Part shown: in pieces, positions 63,838 to 64,000 of the stretch
How the letters are laid out: each line of letters begins with the position of its first letter
Numbering within the stretch: position 1 is the stretch's first letter
Origin: Bemisia tabaci
Lineage: Eukaryota; Arthropoda; Insecta; Hemiptera; Aleyrodidae
Assembly: GCF_918797505.1 (NCBI RefSeq)
Contig: NC_092801.1
Location: 13,082,001-13,146,000, forward strand
Length of the DNA stretch: 64,000 nt
Direction of reading: 5' to 3'
Translations under genes and position numbers: made by a program
Notes under the pieces: model-generated
The model's input: only the letters and a program-made list of their open reading frames with translations
What the model was told of the DNA's origin: nothing
Database searches by the model: none

Positions 63838-64000
63838 GTATGTTTCTTTTTTTCATAATTTTTGGAATATAATAGAGTACCTCAATGCTCATTGTTAGCT
63901 CTTATTTATTTCATTTTGTTCGAAAATAATCTACATGAGCCCATTTATTTACTGGACATTCTCAGAAATTTTTAATGCCTCTTCTCGACGGGATATTTCC
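63838..64000 (+). other. start of cyclophilin intron 6
   Basis: Begins GTATGT. Continues past the window edge. Confidence 0.8.

Overview
This is a stretch of an animal nuclear genome, almost certainly an insect. Genes are split by GT-AG introns, blocks of the arthropod telomere motif TTAGG occur inside a repeat, and more than half of the window is built from short inverted-repeat transposons. The repeat families resemble those I associate with sap-feeding Hemiptera, possibly a whitefly. That is an impression from memory, not a search result.

The one gene identified with confidence is on the + strand from 49651 to beyond the right edge: a nuclear cyclophilin of the PPIG/NKTR/Moca-cyp type. 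Six coding exons (49651-49936, 53404-53491, 56387-56416, 57607-57758, 59256-59382, 63555-63837) join in phase to give 322 codons: a complete peptidyl-prolyl isomerase domain, a Lys/Glu-rich stretch and an acidic Ser-rich stretch. Its introns have collected transposons, including a hAT element with a transposase fragment and a 2.8-kb element with 700-bp terminal inverted repeats. Two weaker gene candidates are on the - strand. One is a first coding exon for a secreted or membrane protein (30843-30971) with an initiator/DPE-like promoter. The other is a two-exon small gene (36216-36396 and 34842-34948).

Layout: 1-7500 holds nested MITEs. 7511-14925 is a 7.4-kb near-perfect palindrome with 3.5-kb arms, a 300-bp loop and a 6-bp target duplication; it carries TTAGG arrays, a 105-bp tandem repeat, tRNA-like sequences and 21-bp repeats. 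15.4-17.6 kb holds hAT-like non-autonomous elements with target duplications. 18.1-18.8 kb is an almost pure purine tract. 21.8-22.7 kb is a 96-bp minisatellite inside inverted ends. 23-42 kb is more MITEs around the two minor gene candidates. 42117-46381 is a palindromic MITE split by a deleted BEL/Pao retrotransposon. 48-64 kb is the cyclophilin gene.

The strongest novelty candidate is the 7.4-kb palindrome, which behaves like a foldback mobile element with no recognisable transposase. Most open reading frames in the window are chance frames inside repeats and are not annotated as genes.
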